Source: Streptomyces sp. NBC_00690 (GTDB taxonomy: Bacteria > Actinomycetota > Actinomycetes > Streptomycetales > Streptomycetaceae). From it: DNA of 64,000 bases. Under the pieces are notes generated by a model. It did not search any database and was not told where the DNA came from. It saw only the letters and a program-made list of their open reading frames with translations. Location of the stretch: NCBI RefSeq assembly GCF_036226685.1, contig NZ_CP109009.1:5111501-5175500 (forward strand), read 5' to 3'. This document shows, in pieces, positions 51,615 through 60,566 of the stretch. Position numbers and translations under genes: made by a program. How positions within the stretch are numbered: position 1 is the first letter of the stretch; each line of letters opens with the position of its first letter.

Positions 51615-52249
51615 GTGAAACCGATCCGGACCTGGCGGTGCCGCCGGGGGCGCTGGAGCTGATCGCAAGCGGGATAGACAAGGCGTACGGCGAACTGAAG
51701 GACCTCGGCCTGGTCGGAGACGCGACCTCCCACCGCGGGTTCGCGGATCTCGCACTGTCGGGACTGGAACTGGGGCACCGGGGGCTCAGCGAAGAGTTCA
51801 AGACCTTCTGTCGGCGGTGGGAGTGGGGCGTACGCGGCCTGATGCAGCGGGGCAACGGTTTCGCCAGGGAGCTGGGGCTGTCGGCGGGGGCCAGCTATGA
51901 GCAGGAGCAGTACCGCAAGGACTCGTTCAAGATCGGACTCAACTCCCTCAACGGCAACCCCCACCTGAGTGAGGACGAGGTCACGAAGAAGAGCTGGGAC
52001 GAGATCAGGAACCAGGCCGCGTGGGACAACCCGGACTACAGCGCGGAGTCCTTCTCCAAGGCTCATGGTGAGGTGAAGCAGACCTGGCAGGACACGACGT
52101 ATGACGTGAATGACGCCCTGATGGACTCGCTGACGGATTCGGGAGTCATCGACCCGCGTTTCCGTGGTGCCCTGGAAGCGCAGGCGCAGGAAACATACGA
52201 CCCATCTGAGGAGGCCGTCCAGCGGGCTCGTGAGGGGGACGGCGGCTGA
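51611..52249 (+). CDS. Helical WXG-like protein of the RHS toxin operon
   Basis: 212 residues from GTG 51611, with GGAGGA four bases upstream and overlap with the preceding stop. It is all-helical with no signal peptide. RWEWGVRGLMQRGNGFAREL carries a Trp-x-Gly turn. It ends 1 base before the RHS gene (ATGA overlap). It is probably the partner or chaperone loading the RHS protein for secretion. The assignment rests on operon context and the Trp-Gly turn. Confidence 0.7.
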   Translation: MSETDPDLAVPPGALELIASGIDKAYGELKDLGLVGDATSHRGFADLALSGLELGHRGLSEEFKTFCRRWEWGVRGLMQRGNGFARELGLSAGASYEQEQYRKDSFKIGLNSLNGNPHLSEDEVTKKSWDEIRNQAAWDNPDYSAESFSKAHGEVKQTWQDTTYDVNDALMDSLTDSGVIDPRFRGALEAQAQETYDPSEEAVQRAREGDGG

Positions 52250-55200
52250 TGGGGGTTGATGACTGGGGCAAGGCGCTCGATGGGCTCGGTTCCGCGTATG
52301 ACAAGGTCCGCGACGGGATCGACAAGGGCAAGGAGATCGTCGGGGAGGGCGTGGACGCCGCCACCGACGCGGGCGCCGATCTGCTGGACAAGGTCGGAGC
52401 TGAAGGCGCGGCGGACTCGTTCGAGGACTGGGGCGACCGCAAGGCATCCTCGCTCGGCGCGCAGGTGGACGAGGCTCAGCTCGGCCAGACCGACGAGGCG
52501 AACGAGCTGATCCACGGCAACCCCGGACGGATCAACGCCGCGGCGAAGAACCTGCGGGACTTCCAGACCGCGTTCGACAGCGTCGGGCAGGGTCTGAAGC
52601 AATTGGACTCACAGCAGTGGAAGGGCGAGGCGGCAGACACCTTCCGGGAGAAGTTCTCCGTACTGCCGGTGGACTGGCTCCGCGCGGCGGACGCGTTCAG
52701 TGCGGCGGCGAAAGCGCTGGGCTCCTACGCCGAGATGGTCACTTGGGCGCAGGGCAAGGCGAGGGAGGCCATTGCCCTCTACAAAGAGGGGAACGATACC
52801 TCCAAGACGGCGATCGAGACGTACAACAAGAAGGCGGAGGCGTACAACGCCGCACGCAACGGACCTGATCCGCTTCCCAAACCGGACACGTTCGTCGATC
52901 CGGGTGAGTCCCAGCGAGAACGGGCGCGGGAGATGCTTGCCGAGGCCCGTAGGCAGCGCGACGACGCCGCGGAGACGGCCAAGTCAGCGGTCGCCGGGGC
53001 CCTCGCACACGCCCCGGCGGAACCCAAGGGCGCCGAGCGGCTGAAGCTCGACGCGATCGACACCGGAATCGCGCAGATCACCGAACTCCAGCACGTGGGC
53101 AGCGGGGTGATCAAAGGGACGGCGGGAATCCTCAACTTCGTCCGTGCCGTCAACCCGATCGACCCCTACAACCTGACCCACCCCGCTGAGTACTACAAGG
53201 GCACCAGTACGGTCCTCGCCGGTCTGGTCTCGACAGCGGCCAACCCGGACCGGGCGCTGAAGAACCTCTGGGAGACGGCGAAGAACGACCCGGGGGAGTT
53301 CGTCGGCCGCCTGCTCCCGGAGCTGATCGGCACGAAGGGCGCGGGAGCCGTCCGGGGCGGCATCCGGGCCGGGGCGAAGACGGGCACGGACTCAGCGGCT
53401 CGGCAGAGCGTGGACGATCCGGCGAAGCCGTCCCGTACCCGGGACGCCGTGGAGAGCGGGCACACCGACCCGATCGATCTGGCGACCGGTGTCATGTTTC
53501 TGCCGCAGACGGACATCTCACTGCCTGGGTTGCTGCCTCTCGTGTTCGGACGGCGAGTGGCGTCGGACTACCGGGCGGGACGCTGGTTCGGGCCGCAATG
53601 GGCGTCGACAGCGGATCAACGGTTGGAGATCGACTCTCAGGGGGTCGTGCTGGTCTGCGAAGACGGGCTCCTGCTGGCTTATCCCCATCCCGCTCCCGGC
53701 GTCCCGGTGCTGCCGAGCCATGGGCCCTGGCGCGCCCTCAGCGTAGATCCGGACGGTGACTACACCGTCACGGAGCACGGGACCGGTAGGGTCCGCCACT
53801 TCACGACGCGGGGCTACGGGCACCTTGCGACTTCGGAAAGGGAACTGGCTCTCCTCACCCGGATAGAGGACCGCAACGGCAACTGGATCGACTTCGAGTA
53901 TGACGAGAACGGGGCCCCCGCCTCGATCGTCCACCACGGCGGCTACCACCTGAAGCTTGCGACCGACCAAGGCCGGATCAGCTCTTTGAGCCTGGCCTCC
54001 GCCGCAGCCGGCGGCGCCGATCAGCAGATCCTGCGGTACGGCTATACCGACGGCCTACTGACCGAGGTAACCAACTCCTCCGGCATGCCACTGCGGTTCG
54101 CGTACGACGCGTCGGGACGGGTGACGTCATGGACCGACACCAACGGCAGCCGCTATGACTACGCCTACGACGACGAGGACCGGTGCGTCGCGGAAGGCGG
54201 TGTGGCCGGGCACATGGCCGTGCGGCTTGAGTATGGCACCGCGGACCCCGGAACCGGGCTGCGCACAACGACTCTGACCAGCAGGAACGGCGCGATCAGG
54301 CGGTACCAGGTCAACACCGCCCATCAAATTGTCGCGGAGACGGACCCGCTGGGTGCGGTCACTCGGTATGAGCGCGATCGCTACAACAGACTGCTCTCCC
54401 GCACCGACCCGTTGGGGCGGACCACGCGGTTCGCGTACGACGACGAGGGCAACCCGGTACGGGTGGTCAGGCCGGACGGCCGGGAGTTGCTTGCGGAATA
54501 CGGAGAGCTCGGTCTGCCCGTACGAGTGGTCGGCCCGGACCGCACCACGGTCCGACGTGAGTACGACGAACGTGGGAACTGCATCCGGGTCGCCGGCAAC
54601 TCCGGTTCGACTCTGTTCTTCTACGACGACACCGGCCGATTGACCTCGGTGACCGATGGGCTCGGTCACCTCACCCGAATACGGTGCGACCCAGCGGGTC
54701 TCCCCCTCGAAATCGTCGATCCGCTGGGTGCGGTCAGCCGCGTCGAACGTGATGGTTTCGGACGGCCGGTCGCCGTGATCGACGCACTGGGAGCGGTGAC
54801 ACGGCTGGAGTGGACGCCGGAGGGAAGACCTGCCCGGCGGATAGAGGCAGACGGGAGCGAGCAGTCCTGGACGTATGACGGTGAGGGAAACTGCGTTCGC
54901 CATACGGATGCTCTGGGAGCACAGACCCGCTTCGAATACACGCACTTCGATCTGATGTCGGCTCGGACCGGGCCGGATGGCGCGCGGTATGAGTTCACCC
55001 ATGACGCGGAGTTGCGTCTCACCCAGGTGCTGAATCCACACGGACTGACCTGGGACTATGCCTACGACCCGGCGGGTCGACTGAGCTCGGAGACAGATTT
55101 CGACCGCCGTACGCTCGGCTATGAGCATGACGTGGCGGGCCGGCTGGTCGCCCGTACGGACGGGCTGGGACAGGTGGTCCGCTATGAGCGAGACACCTTG

Positions 55201-56943
55201 GACCGGATCATCTCCAAGAACGCAGACGGAGCGGTCACCACGTTCGCGTATGACCTCTTCGACCAGCTCGCCGAGGCAAGCGGTCCCGACGCGTACATCA
55301 GCATGTTGCGTGACCGGTTCGGCCGTCTGAGGTCGGAGGCCGTCGACGGCCGAACCACCTCCTACCTTTACGACGAACTCGGCCGCAGGGTCTCCCGGAC
55401 GACGCCTTCGGGTGCCGTGAGCACCTGGACCTACGACGCCGCAGGGCGGCGAAACACCCTGACCGCGTCAGGCCGGACGCTCACCTTCGAACGAGACGCA
55501 GTTGGTAGAGAAGTCACCCGCGGCATCGGCGAGACCCTGGCCTTGACGAACAGCTACGACCTGGTGGGACGGCTCACGACCCAGCAGGTCATGAGCGCGG
55601 GCCGCAGTGTCCAGCACCGCGGTTACAGCTATCGGGCAGACGGCCATGTCATCGGGGTGGACGATCAGCTCACCGGAGTCCGCGCCTTCAGCCTTGATGC
55701 GGTTGGCAGGGTCACCGCGGTCAACGCCGAGGGCTGGACGGAGAGCTACGCGTATGACGAGGCGGGCAACCAGACAGAGGCTTCGTGGCCGTCCACTCAC
55801 CCTGGGCAGGAAGCGACGGGGTCGCGCACCTACAGCGGCACCACCATCACTCGCGCGGGGAAGGTCCGCTACGAGCATGACGCACGGGGCCGCATCACGC
55901 TGCGTCAGAAATTCCGGTTGTCGCGCAAGCCGGACACCTGGCGGTACACCTGGGACGCCGAGGACCATCTGACCTCCGTGGTGACGCCGGACGGCAGTTG
56001 TTGGCGCTACCGGTATGACCCGCTGGGCCGCCGCATCGCCAAACAGCGGCTGGGGCAGAACGACACCGTCCTGGAACAGGTCGACTTCACCTGGGATGGC
56101 GCGATCCTCTGCGAGCAGACCACGGTGGCGGATGATTTACCGAATCCCGTCACGCTCACCTGGGACCACGATGGCCTGCGCCCGTTGACGCAAACAGAAC
56201 GCATCGCGTCGGCGGAAGCACCTCAGTCGGAGATCGACCAACGCTTCTTCAGTATCGTCACCGACCTGGTCGGCACCCCGACAGAACTGATCGATGAGTC
56301 GGGCGACCTGGCGTGGCACACCCGAAGCACACTGTGGGGCACCACCACCTGGTCCACGACCAGCACCGCGTACACCCCACTTCGCTTCCCCGGCCAGTAC
56401 TTCGACCCGGAGACGGGCCTCCACTACAACTTCCACCGGCACTATGACCCGGAGACCGGGCGCTACCTTTCGCCGGACCCGTTAGGGCTGGCGCCGGCTC
56501 CTAACCCGGTCGCCTATGTCCGCAATCCGCATCTCTGGTCCGATCCACTCGGGCTCGCTCCATATCCGCCCAATCTTGCTTTGGGCATCCGTGAGCACAA
56601 TTTGCGGGAGTTCGCAGTGAAGAACGAATTCGCTCACTATCTCGATGACTTGGACTGGGAGGCGAGTGTGCGGGGTGCAGCCCACAACCCCGACGTTCAC
56701 TTGCATATCGCGATCGATGGGTTTTTCGGAGACAGCCCTACAGAAAAGATTATGGCTGCATACAGAAGTGGTTCAGGCGATAATTGGTTCGCGACGGAGC
56801 GTGAAATCTATCACGTGGGAAAGGCGGTTCGTGTGGGCGATCGAGAATGGGATAGTATAACCTTTTATGAAGAAGGTATGAAGGTGAAGATACCGGAATT
56901 GGAATTCTCGAAGCCGCAGGAAGGGGAAGGTGTTAAGAAGTGA
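52249..56943 (+). CDS. RHS-repeat polymorphic toxin with N-terminal WXG domain
   Basis: 1564 residues from ATG 52249. In order: N-terminal helical region with SQQWKGEAADTFREK at about residue 122-136 (WXG turn, type VII secretion); a DUF6531-type entry region at about 405-440 (DPIDLATGVMFLPQTDISLP); a long run of YD/RHS repeats (about 500-1380; the repeated GRVTSWTDTNGSRYDY style); and the RHS core at about 1385-1417 (FDPETGLHYNFHRHYDPETG, GRYLSPDPLG). The variable C-terminal tip is residues 1439-1564. This tip starts after the second DPLGLAP, is about 50 % GC by hand count over its last 240 bases and matches a GLG-type Ntox27-like pattern only tentatively. The protein is probably an RHS cage releasing the tip into a neighbouring cell. 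Confidence 0.9.
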   Translation: MGVDDWGKALDGLGSAYDKVRDGIDKGKEIVGEGVDAATDAGADLLDKVGAEGAADSFEDWGDRKASSLGAQVDEAQLGQTDEANELIHGNPGRINAAAKNLRDFQTAFDSVGQGLKQLDSQQWKGEAADTFREKFSVLPVDWLRAADAFSAAAKALGSYAEMVTWAQGKAREAIALYKEGNDTSKTAIETYNKKAEAYNAARNGPDPLPKPDTFVDPGESQRERAREMLAEARRQRDDAAETAKSAVAGALAHAPAEPKGAERLKLDAIDTGIAQITELQHVGSGVIKGTAGILNFVRAVNPIDPYNLTHPAEYYKGTSTVLAGLVSTAANPDRALKNLWETAKNDPGEFVGRLLPELIGTKGAGAVRGGIRAGAKTGTDSAARQSVDDPAKPSRTRDAVESGHTDPIDLATGVMFLPQTDISLPGLLPLVFGRRVASDYRAGRWFGPQWASTADQRLEIDSQGVVLVCEDGLLLAYPHPAPGVPVLPSHGPWRALSVDPDGDYTVTEHGTGRVRHFTTRGYGHLATSERELALLTRIEDRNGNWIDFEYDENGAPASIVHHGGYHLKLATDQGRISSLSLASAAAGGADQQILRYGYTDGLLTEVTNSSGMPLRFAYDASGRVTSWTDTNGSRYDYAYDDEDRCVAEGGVAGHMAVRLEYGTADPGTGLRTTTLTSRNGAIRRYQVNTAHQIVAETDPLGAVTRYERDRYNRLLSRTDPLGRTTRFAYDDEGNPVRVVRPDGRELLAEYGELGLPVRVVGPDRTTVRREYDERGNCIRVAGNSGSTLFFYDDTGRLTSVTDGLGHLTRIRCDPAGLPLEIVDPLGAVSRVERDGFGRPVAVIDALGAVTRLEWTPEGRPARRIEADGSEQSWTYDGEGNCVRHTDALGAQTRFEYTHFDLMSARTGPDGARYEFTHDAELRLTQVLNPHGLTWDYAYDPAGRLSSETDFDRRTLGYEHDVAGRLVARTDGLGQVVRYERDTLDRIISKNADGAVTTFAYDLFDQLAEASGPDAYISMLRDRFGRLRSEAVDGRTTSYLYDELGRRVSRTTPSGAVSTWTYDAAGRRNTLTASGRTLTFERDAVGREVTRGIGETLALTNSYDLVGRLTTQQVMSAGRSVQHRGYSYRADGHVIGVDDQLTGVRAFSLDAVGRVTAVNAEGWTESYAYDEAGNQTEASWPSTHPGQEATGSRTYSGTTITRAGKVRYEHDARGRITLRQKFRLSRKPDTWRYTWDAEDHLTSVVTPDGSCWRYRYDPLGRRIAKQRLGQNDTVLEQVDFTWDGAILCEQTTVADDLPNPVTLTWDHDGLRPLTQTERIASAEAPQSEIDQRFFSIVTDLVGTPTELIDESGDLAWHTRSTLWGTTTWSTTSTAYTPLRFPGQYFDPETGLHYNFHRHYDPETGRYLSPDPLGLAPAPNPVAYVRNPHLWSDPLGLAPYPPNLALGIREHNLREFAVKNEFAHYLDDLDWEASVRGAAHNPDVHLHIAIDGFFGDSPTEKIMAAYRSGSGDNWFATEREIYHVGKAVRVGDREWDSITFYEEGMKVKIPELEFSKPQEGEGVKK

Positions 56944-57296
56944 ACGAGGTTGCCTGCTGGGAGAGAAAGTTTCAAGTTTGGCAGTACTCGGTTAGTCATT
57001 CGACATTGTTGCTACGGAGCGTGGTTTCCGGTCCCCTGAGGTCTCGGATTGACATTGCCTTCCCGGCTGTTGAAATCATGAAACTTCAGCCTACTTACAG
57101 GACTTTGAGAATCGACGTGGTTGCCCAAGATGAGGTTGCTGAATGGCTGGGGGTGCATCCAGGGATCTCGCATGGATCTCTCTTCCTGCTGAATAGGGGG
57201 GAAGGGTATGTCTGGTCAGCTGACTTTCAGTGGTTCGAGGACGAGGGGGATCAGAGGTCTCCCTCTCGCTTTGGGCCGTTGCGGGGGACTGCGTGA
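56940..57296 (+). CDS. Candidate immunity protein
   Basis: 118 residues, GTG 56940, overlapping the RHS stop by 4 bases. It is acidic to neutral and small, with no membrane segment (ACWERKFQVWQYSVSHSTLL; GSLFLLNRGEGYVWSADFQW). GC is about 52 % by hand count, as low as the toxin tip. Its position immediately after the toxin tip and its composition identify it as the cognate antitoxin in polymorphic toxin logic; binding is inferred. I do not recognise its family. Confidence 0.72.
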   Translation: MNEVACWERKFQVWQYSVSHSTLLLRSVVSGPLRSRIDIAFPAVEIMKLQPTYRTLRIDVVAQDEVAEWLGVHPGISHGSLFLLNRGEGYVWSADFQWFEDEGDQRSPSRFGPLRGTA

Positions 57297-57544
57297 GCTG
57301 ACCTCCGAGACGGACGCCCCCGCCTCGGGTATGGGTTCGTAGCCGACGGCGTACGTGCATTCAGTGATCCGGTCGGAGAGTTCCAGGGACCCTTGGGTGC
57401 TAGGCGCAGTCCTGCCGTAAACCGAAACGATAGTGGGCTTTTTGAACGGGGAATTCTAGGGATGGTGAGCGTTTCAAGGCGGAGGGAACGGCTCGCTCGG
57501 GTTCCGAAATGTCGGTCGCGCGCTCAATATTTGGCCCCCTCGGT
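57297..57544. other. Short gap with no clear gene
   Basis: Between the immunity gene and the Rpn remnant. A minus-strand fragment reading LSDRITECTYAVGYEPIPEA is visible but too short to assign. No start or Shine-Dalgarno fits. Confidence 0.4.
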
Positions 57545-58257
57545 GGGGTCGTGGAGCCGGGTGCAGTAGGCGCCACTGATTCGGATTATGTCGACGACGT
57601 CGCCATCGATTCATTCTTGCCGTCCACCTTGGCTTTGAGGTAGGTCTCCTCCACCAATGTCCCTCGGCCGGGGAAGTAGGTACCTACGGCCATCAGATGC
57701 CGATTTCCAACAGTTCGAAGAAGTAGTCGGCAGAATCCTCATCGGCAGAGCCAAGCGCCGACGCCAGCGCTTCCAATATGGCGTCGAGGTTCCTGTCCTT
57801 GCTATGAGTCATTGCCGCCAGTGTCGCGAGTGCCAGGTTCTTGCTGGCCTCTCTGGGGCTGGTAATCGTCGGCAGGTTGTCAGGACCCAGAACCCAGGAC
57901 CATGGGATAGGTGCTCTGCAAGATCCGGTTCTTGTACCCCGTGGTGAACGGCCCCGCCGCCCTTGTTGCTGTGGCCCGGTCCTTGCAGACGACCAGGAGG
58001 AGTACCGGGGGGTCGTGCTTGTCCCGGAGATACGCCGTGCAGTAAGGCCAACTCGTCTCTTTGTAAGGGTCCTTGCGGCCCTGGGCTTCGATGGCGAGGA
58101 GGGACCGCTGCCCCTCTGAGGTTTCCACCCGCAGCACGCTGTCCACGCGTCACTCCAGCGGGCGGATCTCGGTGGCGTCGCCGGTCAGGACCTCGACGGA
58201 GGTCTTGGCGGGCAAGGGGATGCCCAGCCCTCGAATACCGGGGTGAGTAACTCGGGG
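57545..58257 (-). pseudogene. Decayed Rpn-family nuclease
   Basis: Minus-strand coding remnants line up with the intact gene at 47177-48085 in order: PELLTPVF, then after a frameshift LGIPLPAKTSVEVLTGD, a TGA stop after RPLE, RVDSVLRVETSEGQRSLLAI (catalytic core), and PPVLLLVVCKDRATATRAA. A further frameshift is followed by GPDNLPTITSPREASKNLAL. After another stop, VGTYFPGRGTLVEETYLKAK is recovered, ending in a frame change. At least two frameshifts and two stops make it non-functional. The boundaries are approximate. Confidence 0.82.
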
Positions 58258-58557
58258 GCCGGTATCGGGCGGCGTGTCTCACCCGCCCTGCCTGAATCAC
58301 CCCGGAGTCGTGTCTTCCTCGTCAGTAGACGTCGCGCGATGGCCGAAATCCTTAAGAAGCATGGATATCTGCGGCTGGAATCAATCCCACTTCATGGCGC
58401 AACTTCCCCTATATGTAAGGGAGTTGCTCCATTTCTAGCCATGTCCACATCGGATGGGTACCGCACGCGCTTCATGATTCGACCGGAATGTCGCAGGTCA
58501 CGGCATAGGATCCTCCCTAGTTGTCCCTTGGCTACACCCGTGGGGGGTTTGTTCATC

Positions 58558-60318
58558 ATGGCTGGGAAGAGACGAGCGGAAATCGGCCGCAGAGGCTTCA
58601 TTCGTGTAGCGGGAGGGGCGATCGCGGGTGCCGGCGTGGTGGGAGGGGGCACGTTCACCGCCCAGGCCACCGGGCTGTTCGAGCCCTCACCGGCCGACCC
58701 CTTCAAGGGGATGCCTCGTTCGCTCGCGCTCAGCCTGCCCACCGTTCCCGGTGGCACCGAGCCGCCGCTGCCGCCGTTGCCGGACCAGCTCGAAGGCGGT
58801 CTTGTCTCCCCGCCCCGCGCCCGGTCGATTCCCTACGCCGACGAGCCCGTGGACCCGGGGGCCGCGAGGGCGGCAGTGCCGAAGACCCTTCCGTTCGAGT
58901 TCAAGACCGGCGGCTACGAGTGCGCCACCGATCTGCCCGAGTACATGCGCCCCTGGCGGGACCGTCCCACCCGCTGGGAGAACGTCACACCCAACACGGA
59001 GTACACGTACCTCGACTCCGCGGGCGCCATCATGTACCGCCCGAAGCGGACCGCCCCCGGCTACGACCAGCCGGTCACCCAGGCGCAGTTCGGGCTCGGC
59101 TGTATCGCCAGCTATCGCACCGAGAAGAACGCCACCCGCAAGGCGCTCTTCCTCAAGCGCGCCAAGGCCCAGGCGAAGCGGCTCATCGACAAGCGCGTGG
59201 AGGCCCGGGGCGCCTGGTACTTCCCGTACCCCTTCGACTTCAAGCACGCCAAGCACAGCGGCGTCGACTACAAGGCCCCCTGGTACTCAGGCATGGCCCA
59301 GGGCGAGGCGATCAGCCTCTTCGTACAGCTCGCCGAGCTGAACGGCATCACCAGCAGTGAGCGCACCCTCTACAAGGCCGCCGCCGACGGTGCCTTCGCC
59401 TCCCTGCTGCGTGCCGACGACGGCAAGCCGTGGGCAGTGAACCGGGACAAGGACGGCTACCTCTGGATCCAGGAGTACCCGGGGGCGAAGCCCGGCACCG
59501 GCGACTACACGTACAACGGCATGATCTTCGCCATGTTCGGGCTCTGGGACTACTTCGTCGCGACGGGCAACCCGCTGGCCCAGGAGCTGTACGACGGCTC
59601 GATCGTCACGATCCGCGACCACTTCCCCAATCTGCGCAACAGCCGTTGGTTCTCGTACTACTGCGACACCCACCGGATTCCCGCGCCGACCTACCACCAG
59701 CACCACATCAACCTGATGCGGCAACTCCACTGGCAGACCGGCAGCGCGCGCCTGGCCCACCAGCACGACCAGTTGGTCGACGACTTCCCCGCCTTCGGAC
59801 TGCGCTCGGGTTCCGTCGCGGCGATCGCCGCCGGGTCGCACACCCTGTACAAGCTCGACACACTGGACGCGGTGGGCAACTACGGCTGGCACGAGTCGAA
59901 GAAGGACAAGCAGCTCGCGACGAAGAAGGTCACCTTCGCCAGGGCCACCCAGGCGCCGGTCAACATCCGCCGCCGTATCCAGGGACGCGGCATCTACTAC
60001 CGGATCAACGGCGGTGCATACACCGGCTGGTGGATCGGCGAGGCGTATCCGAAGGCATTCCTGCGCGGTGAGTACGTCCCCACGACCTACCACCCTCAGC
60101 GCACCGCGACGTTCCCCGCCGGGGTGGACATCACCTGCGTGAAGTTCGGTGCGGACGGGAAGACCGGCACGCTGAAGACGGTGAAGTTCGCGAAGAAGTC
60201 CAACGCGCCGTTCGATCGGCGCGCGGTTGTGAACGGCCGACCCATGATCCGGATCACCGCTGGTGGCCTCAAGGACTACTGGGCTCCGCTGCCGCTGGTC
60301 GCCACCGACGGCCGCTGA
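58558..60318 (+). CDS. Exported D-glucuronyl C5-epimerase-like protein
   Basis: 586 residues, start ATG 58558; the open frame starts earlier, but the Tat signal begins here. IGRRGFIRVAGGAIAGAG is a twin-arginine signal with a following hydrophobic stretch. The catalytic (alpha/alpha)-barrel part is visible: GAWYFPYPFDFKHAKHSGVD, APWYSGMAQGEAISL, DYTYNGMIFAMFGLWDYF and the later TYHQHHINLMRQLHWQTG. The APWYSGMAQG segment and the following helices are the epimerase signature used for heparosan and alginate-type uronate C5-epimerases. The C-terminal 120 residues form a strand-rich domain. It probably acts on an extracellular uronate polymer. Confidence 0.82.
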   Translation: MAGKRRAEIGRRGFIRVAGGAIAGAGVVGGGTFTAQATGLFEPSPADPFKGMPRSLALSLPTVPGGTEPPLPPLPDQLEGGLVSPPRARSIPYADEPVDPGAARAAVPKTLPFEFKTGGYECATDLPEYMRPWRDRPTRWENVTPNTEYTYLDSAGAIMYRPKRTAPGYDQPVTQAQFGLGCIASYRTEKNATRKALFLKRAKAQAKRLIDKRVEARGAWYFPYPFDFKHAKHSGVDYKAPWYSGMAQGEAISLFVQLAELNGITSSERTLYKAAADGAFASLLRADDGKPWAVNRDKDGYLWIQEYPGAKPGTGDYTYNGMIFAMFGLWDYFVATGNPLAQELYDGSIVTIRDHFPNLRNSRWFSYYCDTHRIPAPTYHQHHINLMRQLHWQTGSARLAHQHDQLVDDFPAFGLRSGSVAAIAAGSHTLYKLDTLDAVGNYGWHESKKDKQLATKKVTFARATQAPVNIRRRIQGRGIYYRINGGAYTGWWIGEAYPKAFLRGEYVPTTYHPQRTATFPAGVDITCVKFGADGKTGTLKTVKFAKKSNAPFDRRAVVNGRPMIRITAGGLKDYWAPLPLVATDGR

Positions 60319-60372
60319 CCCTCGGGAGCCACGGCCGCTGCTTTGACGATCGGCATCGGTAACACGGCGTCG

Positions 60373-60415
60373 AAGCCCGCTCTGCCCGCACACAGGATGC
60401 GGGCAGAGCGGGCTT
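60373..60415. terminator. Bidirectional terminator
   Basis: Perfect 18-bp stem (arms 60373-60390 and 60398-60415) with a 7-base loop. It ends AAGCCC/GGGCTT and so works for both the epimerase gene and the opposite RNA-repair operon. Confidence 0.9.
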
Positions 60416-60566
60416 TCGCCGTGAACCGCCGCCCGTCCGCGAGGAGCAGCCCGTCCGCGAGCAGCGCAGGATCGGGCGGGGAGCGCGGGATTGGATGGCG
60501 AGCGCGGGATCGGATGGCGAGCGGAGGTTCCCTCGGCCTGAGGCTCCCGAGCGGGGATGCCTCCCC

